From Rhizobium rhizogenes (GTDB taxonomy: Bacteria > Pseudomonadota > Alphaproteobacteria > Rhizobiales > Rhizobiaceae), in the NCBI RefSeq assembly GCF_002005205.3, contig NZ_CP019703.3, positions 1-64,000 of the forward strand: DNA of 64,000 bases. Reading direction: 5' to 3'. Under the pieces are notes generated by a model. That model made no database searches. It was given only the letters and a program-made list of their open reading frames with translations, and was not told where the DNA came from. Position 1 is the stretch's first letter; each line of letters opens with the position of its first letter. Below, in pieces: positions 8,816 to 17,293 of the stretch. Made by a program: the position numbers and the translations under genes.

Positions 8816-9778
8816 ATGACCAAGACCCTCACAAGACTATTCAAGGGAAATCAGAGCCGCCAAGGTCTCTGGATCGTTCCCCTGCTGATCACGATCGTTC
8901 TCAGCATCGCTCTGATCATTCAGACGGACCAGTTCCTGAACCGGGAAAATCTGTTCAACCTGGTCGCGCAGGCAATGCCGCTCGTCATCACCGCGGTCGG
9001 TCAGCTGTTCGTCATCCTCGTCGGCGGCCTCGACCTGTCCGTCGGCTCGCTGATCAGCTTCACGACGGCCATCCTCGCGCTGGACGCTCCGGGCTACATC
9101 ACGATCCCGGCAGTCTTCCTGCTGGCGGCCCTGCTCGGCCTGACCAACGGCATCGTGATCACTCGTCTCAACGTCCATCCGATCATCGCGACACTGGCGA
9201 TGCAGTACATCGTCCTCGGCGCTGCGCGCATCTTGCGTCCGGTCTCCGGCGGGACCATTCCGGATGTCGTCATCAGCTCGGTCTCGGGGTCGTTCCTCGG
9301 CATCCCCATGCCGATATTCTGGGGCATTTGTGTCGCCCTGGTCGCCTGGAAACTGCTCTACGGCTCGCGGTTCGGCCTGCATCTCTTCGCGATCGGCGGC
9401 GGTATTGCCAGCGGCGTCGAAGACGCGACGCGCAACTTCGGTGTTGCCGACAAGCGCAACGTCATCCTCGCCTATGTTGCCTGCTCGTGCTTCGCAGCCC
9501 TTGCTGGCGTGTTCCTGGCCGGCCGCATCGTTTCCGGCGATCCAAATGTCGGGCTTCTCTTCGAACTCGACGCGATCACCGCCGTCGCCATTGGCGGCAC
9601 GCAACTCTCCGGCGGCGTCGGCAGCCTGCAGGGAACGATTATCGGAGCCCTGGTACTGGCGCTCCTCTCCAACGGCATGAACCTGGTCAACGTTTCGCCG
9701 TTCATTCAGACGGCGATCAAGGGCGGCATCCTGCTCCTTGTCGTCGGTTTCCAGACACGCAAGAAGATGGGGCTCTAA
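8816..9778 (+). CDS. ABC transporter permease, CUT2 (RbsC-like)
   Basis: A 320-residue membrane protein with about eight to ten hydrophobic segments and the BPD_transp_2 signature: GQLFVILVGGLDLSVGSLISF near residue 60 and AITAVAIGGTQLSGGVGSLQGT near residue 250, the coupling region for the ATPase. It starts 22 bases after the ATPase stop. Together with the following permease it probably forms a heterodimeric channel, whereas RbsC usually works as a homodimer. Confidence 0.92.
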   Translation: MTKTLTRLFKGNQSRQGLWIVPLLITIVLSIALIIQTDQFLNRENLFNLVAQAMPLVITAVGQLFVILVGGLDLSVGSLISFTTAILALDAPGYITIPAVFLLAALLGLTNGIVITRLNVHPIIATLAMQYIVLGAARILRPVSGGTIPDVVISSVSGSFLGIPMPIFWGICVALVAWKLLYGSRFGLHLFAIGGGIASGVEDATRNFGVADKRNVILAYVACSCFAALAGVFLAGRIVSGDPNVGLLFELDAITAVAIGGTQLSGGVGSLQGTIIGALVLALLSNGMNLVNVSPFIQTAIKGGILLLVVGFQTRKKMGL

Positions 9779-9779
9779 G

Positions 9780-10733
9780 ATGTCAGCCTTCGCAAAAAAT
9801 CCCGCAATTCAGCGAATGCTTAAGATTGCGCCCGCCTATTATGTCTTTGCATTGCTGCTGATCGTCCTGTGGGTCTCGCGCCCGCAGATGCTGAACGCAA
9901 ATGTCATGGGCATCTTCATTCGCCAGGTCGCCCCGCTCGGCGTCCTCGTTCTCGGGCAGTTGCTCGTCATGCGGGTCAAAAGTATCGACCTCGCCGGCGG
10001 CGGCGTCATCCTGCTCGTCAACTACTTCATCTCGTCCGGCCAGTTTCCCGGAATGTCGGCGACCGGTTTCGTGCTGCTCGCGCTCTTCACGGGCACCGCG
10101 ATCGGGCTGTTCAACGGTTTCATGGTGGGCAAGCGCCGCGTCTCGGCTGTTATCGTGACGCTTGCGGTCAGCATCATCCTCGTTGGTGCCGTGCAGTTCC
10201 TGTCGAGCGGCAAGCCGCCGGGTAACGTGCCGAGCTACTTCAACGATATCTATAACGTCAAACTCGGCCCGCTGCCCCTCCCGGTCCTGTTCTGGGTGGT
10301 GCTGACCACGCTGCTGTCCCTGCTTCTGTCGAGAACGGTGTTCGGCCGTTACGTGACCTCGGTCGGCGCAAACGCGGAAGCAGCGCATTTCTCAGGCGTA
10401 CCCGTCGAACGCACCGTCGTCGTGGCGCATACGCTGGCAGGCCTGATCGCCGGCATCGCGGCTCTCGTTCAAACGGCTTCGATCGCAGTCGGAAGCGTTC
10501 GCGTCGGCCTGGATCTGCCGATCCTTTCTGTTGCCGCAACCATTCTCGGCGGCGTGGTCTTCGGCCGCGGCGAAGGCGGCGTCTGGGGACCGTTCTTTGG
10601 TGTCCTTTCGTTCGCGCTCCTCTTTGTCGTGATGACGTCGTTCGGCGTCAGCGACTCCGGGAAGCTCATCGCGCAAGGCCTCATCATTCTCCTTGCGGCC
10701 ATTTTCTACGGCCTCAAGGCGCGTACCAACTAG
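9780..10733 (+). CDS. ABC transporter permease, CUT2 (second subunit)
   Basis: A 317-residue integral membrane permease, BPD_transp_2 family. ATG 9780 lies one base after the preceding stop, implying translational coupling. The first family motif is altered: VLGQLLVMRVKSIDLAGGGV in place of the usual VGGIDLSVG form, while the C-terminal LSVAATILGGVVFGRGEGGVWG is retained. This split between a canonical and a divergent subunit is common in paired CUT2 permeases. Confidence 0.9.
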   Translation: MSAFAKNPAIQRMLKIAPAYYVFALLLIVLWVSRPQMLNANVMGIFIRQVAPLGVLVLGQLLVMRVKSIDLAGGGVILLVNYFISSGQFPGMSATGFVLLALFTGTAIGLFNGFMVGKRRVSAVIVTLAVSIILVGAVQFLSSGKPPGNVPSYFNDIYNVKLGPLPLPVLFWVVLTTLLSLLLSRTVFGRYVTSVGANAEAAHFSGVPVERTVVVAHTLAGLIAGIAALVQTASIAVGSVRVGLDLPILSVAATILGGVVFGRGEGGVWGPFFGVLSFALLFVVMTSFGVSDSGKLIAQGLIILLAAIFYGLKARTN

Positions 10734-10755
10734 TCGTCATCGGAGGAGTAATGAC

Positions 10756-11439
10756 ATGGCAGAAAGCCGCTCGATATTGTGTTTTGGGGACTCACTGACA
10801 TGGGGATGGATTCCGGTACCCGAGTCGTCGCCGACACTCAGATACCCCTTTGAACAACGCTGGACCGGCGCAATGGCCGCAGCACTCGGTGACGGCTATA
10901 CGATCATCGAGGAAGGCTTAAGCGCCCGCACCACGAGCGTCGAGGATCCGAACGATCCCAGGCTGAACGGCAGCGCCTATCTGCCGATGGCGCTCGCCAG
11001 CCACCTGCCGCTCGATCTCGTCATCATCCTGCTCGGCACCAACGACACCAAGTCGTATTTCCGCCGCACGCCTTACGAGATCGCCAACGGCATGGGCAAG
11101 CTTGCGGGACAGGTTCTGACTTCGGCCGGCGGCATCGGCACGCCCTATCCTGCCCCGAAGCTTCTGATCGTCTCGCCGCCGCCGCTCGCTCCCATGCCTG
11201 ACCCATGGTTCGAAGGCATGTTCGGCGGTGGCTACGAAAAGTCCGTCGAACTTTCAAAGCAGTACAAGGCGCTCGCCAACTTCCTGAAGGTCGACTTTCT
11301 CGACGCCGGCGAGTTCGTCAAGACCGATGGCTGCGATGGCATCCATTTCTCGGCTGACACGAATATCACGCTCGGCCAGGCAATCGCAGAAAAGGTCAAG
11401 GCGATTTTCTCTCAAGAGGCGAAGAAAGCTGTGGCCTAG
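10756..11439 (+). CDS. SGNH/GDSL arylesterase-type hydrolase
   Basis: A 227-residue cytoplasmic GDSL hydrolase. Block I is CFGDSLTWGW (nucleophile Ser13); LGTNDTKSYFRRTP holds the oxyanion Asn; DGCDGIHFS holds the catalytic Asp/His. These segments and EEGLSARTT strongly recall the octameric M. smegmatis arylesterase/acyltransferase, which acts on small acyl esters (family knowledge from memory). ATG 10756 follows CGGAGGAG. It lies 22 bases after the permease in the transporter operon, so it probably de-esterifies the imported compound inside the cell. An acetyl-CoA synthetase downstream suggests acetate is the acid released (inference). Confidence 0.92.
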   Translation: MAESRSILCFGDSLTWGWIPVPESSPTLRYPFEQRWTGAMAAALGDGYTIIEEGLSARTTSVEDPNDPRLNGSAYLPMALASHLPLDLVIILLGTNDTKSYFRRTPYEIANGMGKLAGQVLTSAGGIGTPYPAPKLLIVSPPPLAPMPDPWFEGMFGGGYEKSVELSKQYKALANFLKVDFLDAGEFVKTDGCDGIHFSADTNITLGQAIAEKVKAIFSQEAKKAVA

Positions 11440-11520
11440 CAGCGTTCCGTCGCCGGCCGCCAGGCGCCATCCTCCCAGGCGGCTGGCGGTCCTTTTCCGC
11501 AAACAAGATTTGAGGCTCCC

Positions 11521-13023
11521 ATGACCGGCTATGTTCTGGCGATCGACCAGGGGACGACGTCCTCCCGAGCCATCGTTTACGGCCCCGATGCCCAGCCGAT
11601 CGCGATCGATCAAAAAGAGATATCACAGTCGTTTCCGAAGTCGGGTTGGGTCGAGCACGACGCCACCGAAATCTGGGATTCTGTTGTTGAGACCTCCCGT
11701 ACCGCTCTCGCGCGAGCCGGCATCGAGGCGCGCGACGTTGCGGCGATCGGCATCACCAATCAGCGCGAAACCTGCCTCATCTGGGAGCGGTCGACGGGCA
11801 AGCCGATCCATCCGGCGATCGTCTGGCAGGATCGCCGCACCTTCGGCGCATGCGAGGTCCTTCGCGCAGACGGGTTTGGCCCGCTGATACAGGAAAAGAC
11901 CGGCCTTCTGCTCGATCCCTATTTCTCCGCCACCAAGATCGCCTGGATCCTCGACAATGTCGACGGCGCGCGGCGTGCGGCCGAGAATGGCCAGCTGCTG
12001 TGCGGCACGATCGACACTTATCTCACCTGGATGCTCACCGGCGGCGCCGTGCACGCGACGGACGCCACCAACGCGTCGCGCACCTCGCTGTTCGATATTC
12101 GTCAGAATCGCTGGGACGACGAATTGCTGGGCGCCTTCAGAGTCCCGCGGGCTCTCTTGCCCGAGGTCAAGGATTGTGCCGACGATTTCGGCCAGACGGT
12201 TGCCGCCCATTTCGGCGCTCAAATTCCAATCCGGGCGCTCGCGGGCGACCAGCAGGCGGCTCTGCTTGGTCAGGCCTGCCTGAAGCCCGGAATGCTCAAA
12301 TCGACCTATGGCACGGGCTGCTTCGTGGTCCTGAACACCGGCGATCAGATCGTCAGATCGTCCAATCGTCTGCTGTCGACCATTGGCTATCGCCTCAATG
12401 GCAAAACGACTTATGCACTTGAGGGTTCGATCTTCATGGCGGGTGCCGCGGTTCAATGGCTGCGCGACTCCCTGAAGCTCATCAAGGCGGCCGACGAGAC
12501 GGGCCGTCTCGCGCATCTGGCCGACGAACAGGAAGACGTTTACCTGGTGCCGGCATTCACCGGGCTCGGCGCGCCGCACTGGAATTCGCAAGCCCGTGGC
12601 GCGATTTTCGGCCTAACGAGAGGCACGGGGATCGCCGAGCTTTCGCGGGCGACGCTGGAATCCGTCTGCTACCAGACGCGCGATCTCCTCGAGGCGATGG
12701 CCTCCGATTACCCGATGGACGTCAGGGGTGCGACCCTGCGCGTCGATGGCGGCCTGTCGGGCAGCGATTGGGCCATGCAGGCGCTGGCCGATTGCCTCGG
12801 AAGCGTCATCGAGCGGTCGCAAAGCCAGGAAGCGACAGCTTACGGAGTTGCGGCACTCGCCGGCGCGCAAGCGGGCGTCTGGCCCGATCTTCAGACCTTT
12901 GCCGCGAACTGGAAGGCAAAGCGCAGCTTCACCCCCAACCTCAACACTGACGAGCGGGCGCGACGCTATCGGAAATGGCGCGCCGCCGTTGCAAGCACGC
13001 TTTCCTATGCGGCAACGGCGTGA
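11521..13023 (+). CDS. glpK: Glycerol kinase
   Basis: A 500-residue FGGY kinase, the exact size of GlpK. Diagnostic blocks are present: DQGTTSSRA (residues 8-16), [51 protein letters not shown] (with the catalytic Asp), KSTYGTGCF, and APHWN. These match glycerol kinase better than xylulose or erythritol kinases. The reaction is glycerol + ATP to sn-glycerol-3-phosphate in the cytoplasm. It lies 81 bases after the esterase gene and just before glpD, so the imported substrate is probably converted to glycerol. Confidence 0.93.
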   Translation: MTGYVLAIDQGTTSSRAIVYGPDAQPIAIDQKEISQSFPKSGWVEHDATEIWDSVVETSRTALARAGIEARDVAAIGITNQRETCLIWERSTGKPIHPAIVWQDRRTFGACEVLRADGFGPLIQEKTGLLLDPYFSATKIAWILDNVDGARRAAENGQLLCGTIDTYLTWMLTGGAVHATDATNASRTSLFDIRQNRWDDELLGAFRVPRALLPEVKDCADDFGQTVAAHFGAQIPIRALAGDQQAALLGQACLKPGMLKSTYGTGCFVVLNTGDQIVRSSNRLLSTIGYRLNGKTTYALEGSIFMAGAAVQWLRDSLKLIKAADETGRLAHLADEQEDVYLVPAFTGLGAPHWNSQARGAIFGLTRGTGIAELSRATLESVCYQTRDLLEAMASDYPMDVRGATLRVDGGLSGSDWAMQALADCLGSVIERSQSQEATAYGVAALAGAQAGVWPDLQTFAANWKAKRSFTPNLNTDERARRYRKWRAAVASTLSYAATA

Positions 13024-13040
13024 CGTTACGGGAGACCGAC

Positions 13041-14576
13041 ATGGCAGATAAGATCCACGACCTGTTCGTAATCGGCGGCGGCATCAACGGTTGCGGGATC
13101 GCGCGCGACGCGGTCGGTCGCGGCTATTCGGTCGCGTTGGCGGAGATGAACGACTTTGCATCCGGCACATCATCGGGTGCCACCAAGCTCATCCATGGGG
13201 GCCTGCGTTATCTCGAACATTACGAGTTCCGGCTGGTGCGTGAATCGCTGATGGAGCGCGAAGTGCTCTGGGCGATGGCGCCGCACATCATCTGGCCGAT
13301 GCGCTTCGTGCTGCCCTACCAGAAAGGCGGCATCCGCCCCGCGTGGCTGATCCGGCTCGGGCTCTTCCTTTACGACCATCTCGGCGGCCGCAAGCTGCTG
13401 CCGCCGACGGCGGTACTCGACATGCGCCGCGACGAGGCGGCCAAACCGCTGAAGGCGCTCTTCTCCAAGGCGTTTGAATATTCCGACGGCTGGGTCGACG
13501 ATGCCCGCCTCGTGGTGCTCAATGCCCGCGACGCCAGCGACAAGGGCGCGCTGATCATGCCGCGCACCAAGGTTGTCTCGGCGCGGCGCGAGAACGGGCT
13601 CTGGACGATCGAGACGGTGGATACGGTCTCCGGGATCGCGGCGGTTCACCGCGCACGCATGCTCGTCAATGCGGCCGGTCCCTGGGTCGACCATGTGATC
13701 CGCGGCGCCTTCGGCAAGAATGAGGCGCGCAACGTCCGTCTCGTCCAAGGCAGCCATATCGTGGTCAAGAAGAAGTTCGAGGGGCCGCGGGCCTATTTCT
13801 TCCAGAACCCCGACAATCGCATCATCTTTGCCATTCCCTATGAGGACGAGTTCACGCTGATCGGCACCACCGATCGCGACTTCAGCGGCGATCCGAAGGA
13901 CGTCAGGATCTCGCAGGAGGAGACGGAATACCTCTGCAAGGCGGCGAGCGAATATTTCAAGGAGCCGGTCAGGCAGGACGATATCGTCTGGACCTATGCA
14001 GGGATCCGCCCGCTTTTCGACGACGGCGCCACCAAGGCGCAGGAGGCAACCCGCGACTATGTGCTGAAGCTTGACGGCTTCGTCGGCAGCGAGGTCAACA
14101 GGGCTCCGCTCCTCAACGTCTTCGGCGGCAAGCTCACCACCTACCGGCGTCTGGCAGAGCACGCGTTGGAGAAGATCGGTGAGGCGATCGGCACCAAGGG
14201 GGCTCCCTGGACGGCCAAGAGCCATCTGCCGGGCGGCGACTTTCCGGTTCAAGGCTACGAGGCGGAGGTCACCAAGCTTCACAAGGCCTATCCATTCCTC
14301 GCCGCTTCGCATGCGCGCCGGCTTGTCCGCCGCTATGGCACAAGAGCATCCGTCCTTCTCGGCACTGCCGGGAAAATCGAGGATCTCGGCCGGTTGTTCG
14401 GGTCCGATCTCTACGAAGCCGAAGTGCTCTACCTGATGGCGCACGAATGGGCGCGCACGACGAATGACATTCTCTGGAGACGCTCGAAGAAGGGACTGCA
14501 TCTCAGCCACAGCGAAGTGGCCCTTCTCGACCAATTCATTTCTGAGATCATCCAGCGGCAGGTTGCCGCGCAGTGA
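13041..14576 (+). CDS. glpD: Aerobic glycerol-3-phosphate dehydrogenase (FAD, quinone-linked)
   Basis: A 511-residue FAD-dependent DAO-fold protein. The dinucleotide-binding motif VIGGGINGCGIARD lies at residues 10-23, and the GlpD signatures FASGTSSGATKLIHGGLRYL and NAAGPWVD follow. IGTTDRDF and FGGKLTTYRRLAEHA complete the family pattern. It oxidises sn-glycerol-3-phosphate to dihydroxyacetone phosphate at the inner face of the membrane, passing electrons to quinone. ATG 13041 follows GGGAGA. It lies 17 bases after glpK, forming the standard glpKD pair. Confidence 0.93.
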   Translation: MADKIHDLFVIGGGINGCGIARDAVGRGYSVALAEMNDFASGTSSGATKLIHGGLRYLEHYEFRLVRESLMEREVLWAMAPHIIWPMRFVLPYQKGGIRPAWLIRLGLFLYDHLGGRKLLPPTAVLDMRRDEAAKPLKALFSKAFEYSDGWVDDARLVVLNARDASDKGALIMPRTKVVSARRENGLWTIETVDTVSGIAAVHRARMLVNAAGPWVDHVIRGAFGKNEARNVRLVQGSHIVVKKKFEGPRAYFFQNPDNRIIFAIPYEDEFTLIGTTDRDFSGDPKDVRISQEETEYLCKAASEYFKEPVRQDDIVWTYAGIRPLFDDGATKAQEATRDYVLKLDGFVGSEVNRAPLLNVFGGKLTTYRRLAEHALEKIGEAIGTKGAPWTAKSHLPGGDFPVQGYEAEVTKLHKAYPFLAASHARRLVRRYGTRASVLLGTAGKIEDLGRLFGSDLYEAEVLYLMAHEWARTTNDILWRRSKKGLHLSHSEVALLDQFISEIIQRQVAAQ

Positions 14577-14641
14577 GATTTTTCGGCGGGCCGTAGCGCA
14601 TCGATCATGCCGGCCGGCCGCCTGACATTTGAGGAGTTTTG

Positions 14642-16600
14642 ATGTCGGACAAGATTTATCCGGTCACCAAACCGGTGGAGAGCCATGCGCTGATCAATAA
14701 GGCCGAGTACCAGGAATGGTACGAGGAGAGTGTCGCTAGCCCCGAGCAGTTCTGGGGCAAACACGGCAAGCGCATCGACTGGTTCAAGCCTTACACCCGC
14801 GTAAAGGACACCTCTTTTACCGGGGATGTCTCGATCAAATGGTTCGAGGACGGTGAGACCAATGTCTCCTACAACTGCATCGACCGGCACCTCGCAACAA
14901 ACGGTGATCAGGTCGCCATCATATGGGAAGGTGACGATCCATCGCTCGACAGGAAGGTCACCTACCGCGAGCTTTACGAGCACGTCTGTCGTATGGCGAA
15001 CGTCTTGAAGAAGCACGGGGTCAAGAAGGGCGATCGTGTCACTATCTACATGCCGATGGTGCCGGAAGCGGCCTATGCGATGCTCGCCTGCGCCCGCATC
15101 GGCGCAATCCATTCCGTGGTGTTTGGCGGCTTCAGTCCCGAGGCGCTGGGTGGCCGCATCGTCGATTGTGAATCGACCTTCGTCATCACCTGCGATGAGG
15201 GCCTGCGCGGCGGCAAGCCGGTTCCGTTGAAAGCCAATGTCGACAAGGCGATCGACATCGCCGCGCGCGGTCATGTCATGGTCAAGAACGTGCTCGTCAT
15301 CCGCCGCACCGGCAGCCCGCTCAGTTGGGCGCCGGGCCGCGACCTCTGGCATCACGAGGAAGCAGCCACTGTTTCGGCCGACTGCCCGCCCGAGCCAATG
15401 AACGCCGAGGATCCACTGTTCATCCTCTATACTTCAGGCTCGACCGGCAAACCGAAGGGCGTTCTCCACACCACCGGCGGCTATCTCGTCTACGCCTCGA
15501 TGACCCACGAATATGTCTTCGATTACCAGCACGGCGATATCTACTGGTGCACTGCCGACGTCGGCTGGGTCACGGGACACTCCTATATCGTCTACGGACC
15601 GCTCGCCAACTGCGCAACGACGCTGATGTTCGAGGGGATCCCGACATTCCCCGATGCCGGCCGGTTCTGGGATGTGATCGATAAGCACAAGGTCAACATC
15701 TTCTATACCGCCCCGACCGCAATCCGTTCGCTGATGGGCGCCGGCGATGATTTCGTCAAACGATCCAGCCGATCCAGCCTGTGGTTGCTTGGCTCGGTCG
15801 GCGAGCCGATCAACCCCGAAGCCTGGGAATGGTACTATCACACGGTCGGCGACGGGCGCTGCCCTGTTGTCGATACCTGGTGGCAGACGGAAACCGGCGG
15901 CATCATGATCACGCCGCTGCCGGGTGCGACCGACCTGAAGCCAGGCTCGGCCACTCGGCCCTTCTTCGGCATCAGGCCGGAGCTCGTCGATGCCGAAGGC
16001 AAGCTCATCGAAGGGGCCGCCGACGGCAATCTCTGCATCGCCGACAGCTGGCCAGGTCAGGCGCGTTCCGTCTATGGCGATCACAAGCGCTTCATCCAGA
16101 CCTACTTCTCCACCTACGAGGGCAAGTATTTCACCGGCGACGGCTGTCGCCGTGATGCCGACGGCTATTATTGGATCACAGGTCGCGTCGACGACGTCCT
16201 CAATGTCTCCGGCCACCGGCTGGGGACGGCGGAAGTCGAGTCCGCCCTGGTTTCGCATCACCTCGTGTCCGAAGCCGCTGTCGTCGGCTATCCACACAAC
16301 ATCAAGGGCCAGGGCATCTATTGCTATGTCACGCTGATGGCGGGCAGCGAAGGGTCCGAGGAGTTGCGCCAGCAGCTGGTCAAGCATGTCCGCGCGGAAA
16401 TCGGCCCGATCGCGTCGCCTGATAAGATCCAGTTCGCGCCGGGCCTGCCGAAGACCCGCTCGGGAAAGATCATGCGCCGCATTCTGCGCAAGATCGCCGA
16501 GGACGATTTCGGGTCGCTCGGCGACACCTCGACGCTTGCCGATCCCGCTGTCGTCGACGATCTGATCGTCAACCGCCAGAACAGGGCCGAGGCGGCCTAG
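14642..16600 (+). CDS. acsA: Acetyl-CoA synthetase (AMP-forming)
   Basis: A 652-residue acyl-adenylate-forming enzyme with the length and motifs of acetate-CoA ligase: P-loop [12 protein letters not shown] (about 262-273), TWWQTETGG (about 411-420, including the Trp that limits the pocket to acetate in Acs), [10 protein letters not shown], and [11 protein letters not shown], whose Lys near 608 is the catalytic, acetylation-regulated residue. It converts acetate, ATP and CoA to acetyl-CoA, AMP and PPi. A TTG three bases earlier is also in frame, but the ATG follows GAGGAG. Lying between glpD and adk, it suggests that acetate is a product of the pathway. Confidence 0.93.
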   Translation: MSDKIYPVTKPVESHALINKAEYQEWYEESVASPEQFWGKHGKRIDWFKPYTRVKDTSFTGDVSIKWFEDGETNVSYNCIDRHLATNGDQVAIIWEGDDPSLDRKVTYRELYEHVCRMANVLKKHGVKKGDRVTIYMPMVPEAAYAMLACARIGAIHSVVFGGFSPEALGGRIVDCESTFVITCDEGLRGGKPVPLKANVDKAIDIAARGHVMVKNVLVIRRTGSPLSWAPGRDLWHHEEAATVSADCPPEPMNAEDPLFILYTSGSTGKPKGVLHTTGGYLVYASMTHEYVFDYQHGDIYWCTADVGWVTGHSYIVYGPLANCATTLMFEGIPTFPDAGRFWDVIDKHKVNIFYTAPTAIRSLMGAGDDFVKRSSRSSLWLLGSVGEPINPEAWEWYYHTVGDGRCPVVDTWWQTETGGIMITPLPGATDLKPGSATRPFFGIRPELVDAEGKLIEGAADGNLCIADSWPGQARSVYGDHKRFIQTYFSTYEGKYFTGDGCRRDADGYYWITGRVDDVLNVSGHRLGTAEVESALVSHHLVSEAAVVGYPHNIKGQGIYCYVTLMAGSEGSEELRQQLVKHVRAEIGPIASPDKIQFAPGLPKTRSGKIMRRILRKIAEDDFGSLGDTSTLADPAVVDDLIVNRQNRAEAA

Positions 16601-16621
16601 ACCGAAGGAAAGGACTATCCC

Positions 16622-17206
16622 ATGAGACTGATCCTGATGGGCCCGCCCGGGTCCGGCAAGGGGACCCAAGCCAAGCGCATCTGCGAAAAGCTCGGCATCC
16701 CGCATCTATCGACCGGCGATATCCTCCGGGCCGAGGTCAAGGCGGGAACGCCCCTCGGTTTGGCGGTCGCGGCCACCATGGCAGCCGGCGGGCTCGTTTC
16801 CGACGATACCGTCTCGGCGATCGTCGCCAACCGGATTGCCAGTCCGGAAGCTCAGCGCGGATTCGTACTCGACGGGTTTCCGCGCACGATTTCGCAGGCG
16901 GCGTCGTTGGATCAATCGCTCGGGGAGCATTCCCTGACTGCTGTCATCGAGCTCGTCGTCCCGGAGGAAGAACTTTACGACCGCATCTGCCGAAGGGCGG
17001 CAGAGTCTGCCGGCGCACAACGCGCCGATGACAATGCGGCGACATTGGAACTGCGCCTCAAGGCGTATCGGGCCGAGACCCTTTCGGTGAGCGAGTTCTA
17101 CAAGGGTCGGTCGCCCTACTTTCAGGTCGACGGCCTCGCCGTTCCCGAGGAAGTGACCGCCCGGATTCTGGAGATCCTGGAGTCGGCCGCGGCCGAATAT
17201 TCCTGA
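16622..17206 (+). CDS. adk: Adenylate kinase, short-LID form
   Basis: A 194-residue nucleoside monophosphate kinase. The P-loop GPPGSGKGT is at residues 7-15, STGDILRAEV at about 30, and LDGFPRT at about 83. The LID is short (CRRAAESAGAQRADDNAA) with no Zn site, as in alphaproteobacterial Adk. It interconverts AMP + ATP and 2 ADP. It starts 22 bases after acsA, an AMP-producing enzyme, so this is probably a dedicated copy that recycles AMP. The housekeeping adk normally lies in the ribosomal protein operon, so this is an extra paralogue (inference). Confidence 0.93.
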   Translation: MRLILMGPPGSGKGTQAKRICEKLGIPHLSTGDILRAEVKAGTPLGLAVAATMAAGGLVSDDTVSAIVANRIASPEAQRGFVLDGFPRTISQAASLDQSLGEHSLTAVIELVVPEEELYDRICRRAAESAGAQRADDNAATLELRLKAYRAETLSVSEFYKGRSPYFQVDGLAVPEEVTARILEILESAAAEYS

Positions 17207-17236
17207 GACATTACTAATTCGAGATCAATTTTACCG

Positions 17237-17263
17237 GATATTCATTCACTCAGAATAATTATT
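17237..17263. promoter_or_regulatory. Shared AT-rich operator-like element, site 2
   Basis: GATATTCATTCA, CTCA and GAATAATTATT in order; 25 of 27 bases match the element at 5914-5940. The palindrome core ATTCACTCAGAAT (17244-17256) is imperfect here. It ends 30 bases before the chemoreceptor start at 17294, so a bound protein would cover the promoter or the early transcript. Confidence 0.7.
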
Positions 17264-17293
17264 ATGGGACCTCGTTATCTTGGGTGGAGAATC

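Noticed and set aside
11521..13023. Erythritol or xylulose kinase instead of glycerol kinase
   Set aside because: [24 protein letters not shown] and KSTYGTGCF follow the glycerol kinase pattern, and glpD is the next gene; no eryB/eryC-type genes are nearby.
12975..13040. Extended N-terminus of glpD
   Set aside because: The extra residues lie in the end of glpK in another frame and do not belong to the family; ATG 13041 has a ribosome site and begins the FAD-binding fold.
13170..14534. 454-residue leftward open frame opposite glpD
   Set aside because: Mirror of glpD codons; no domain and no start signal.
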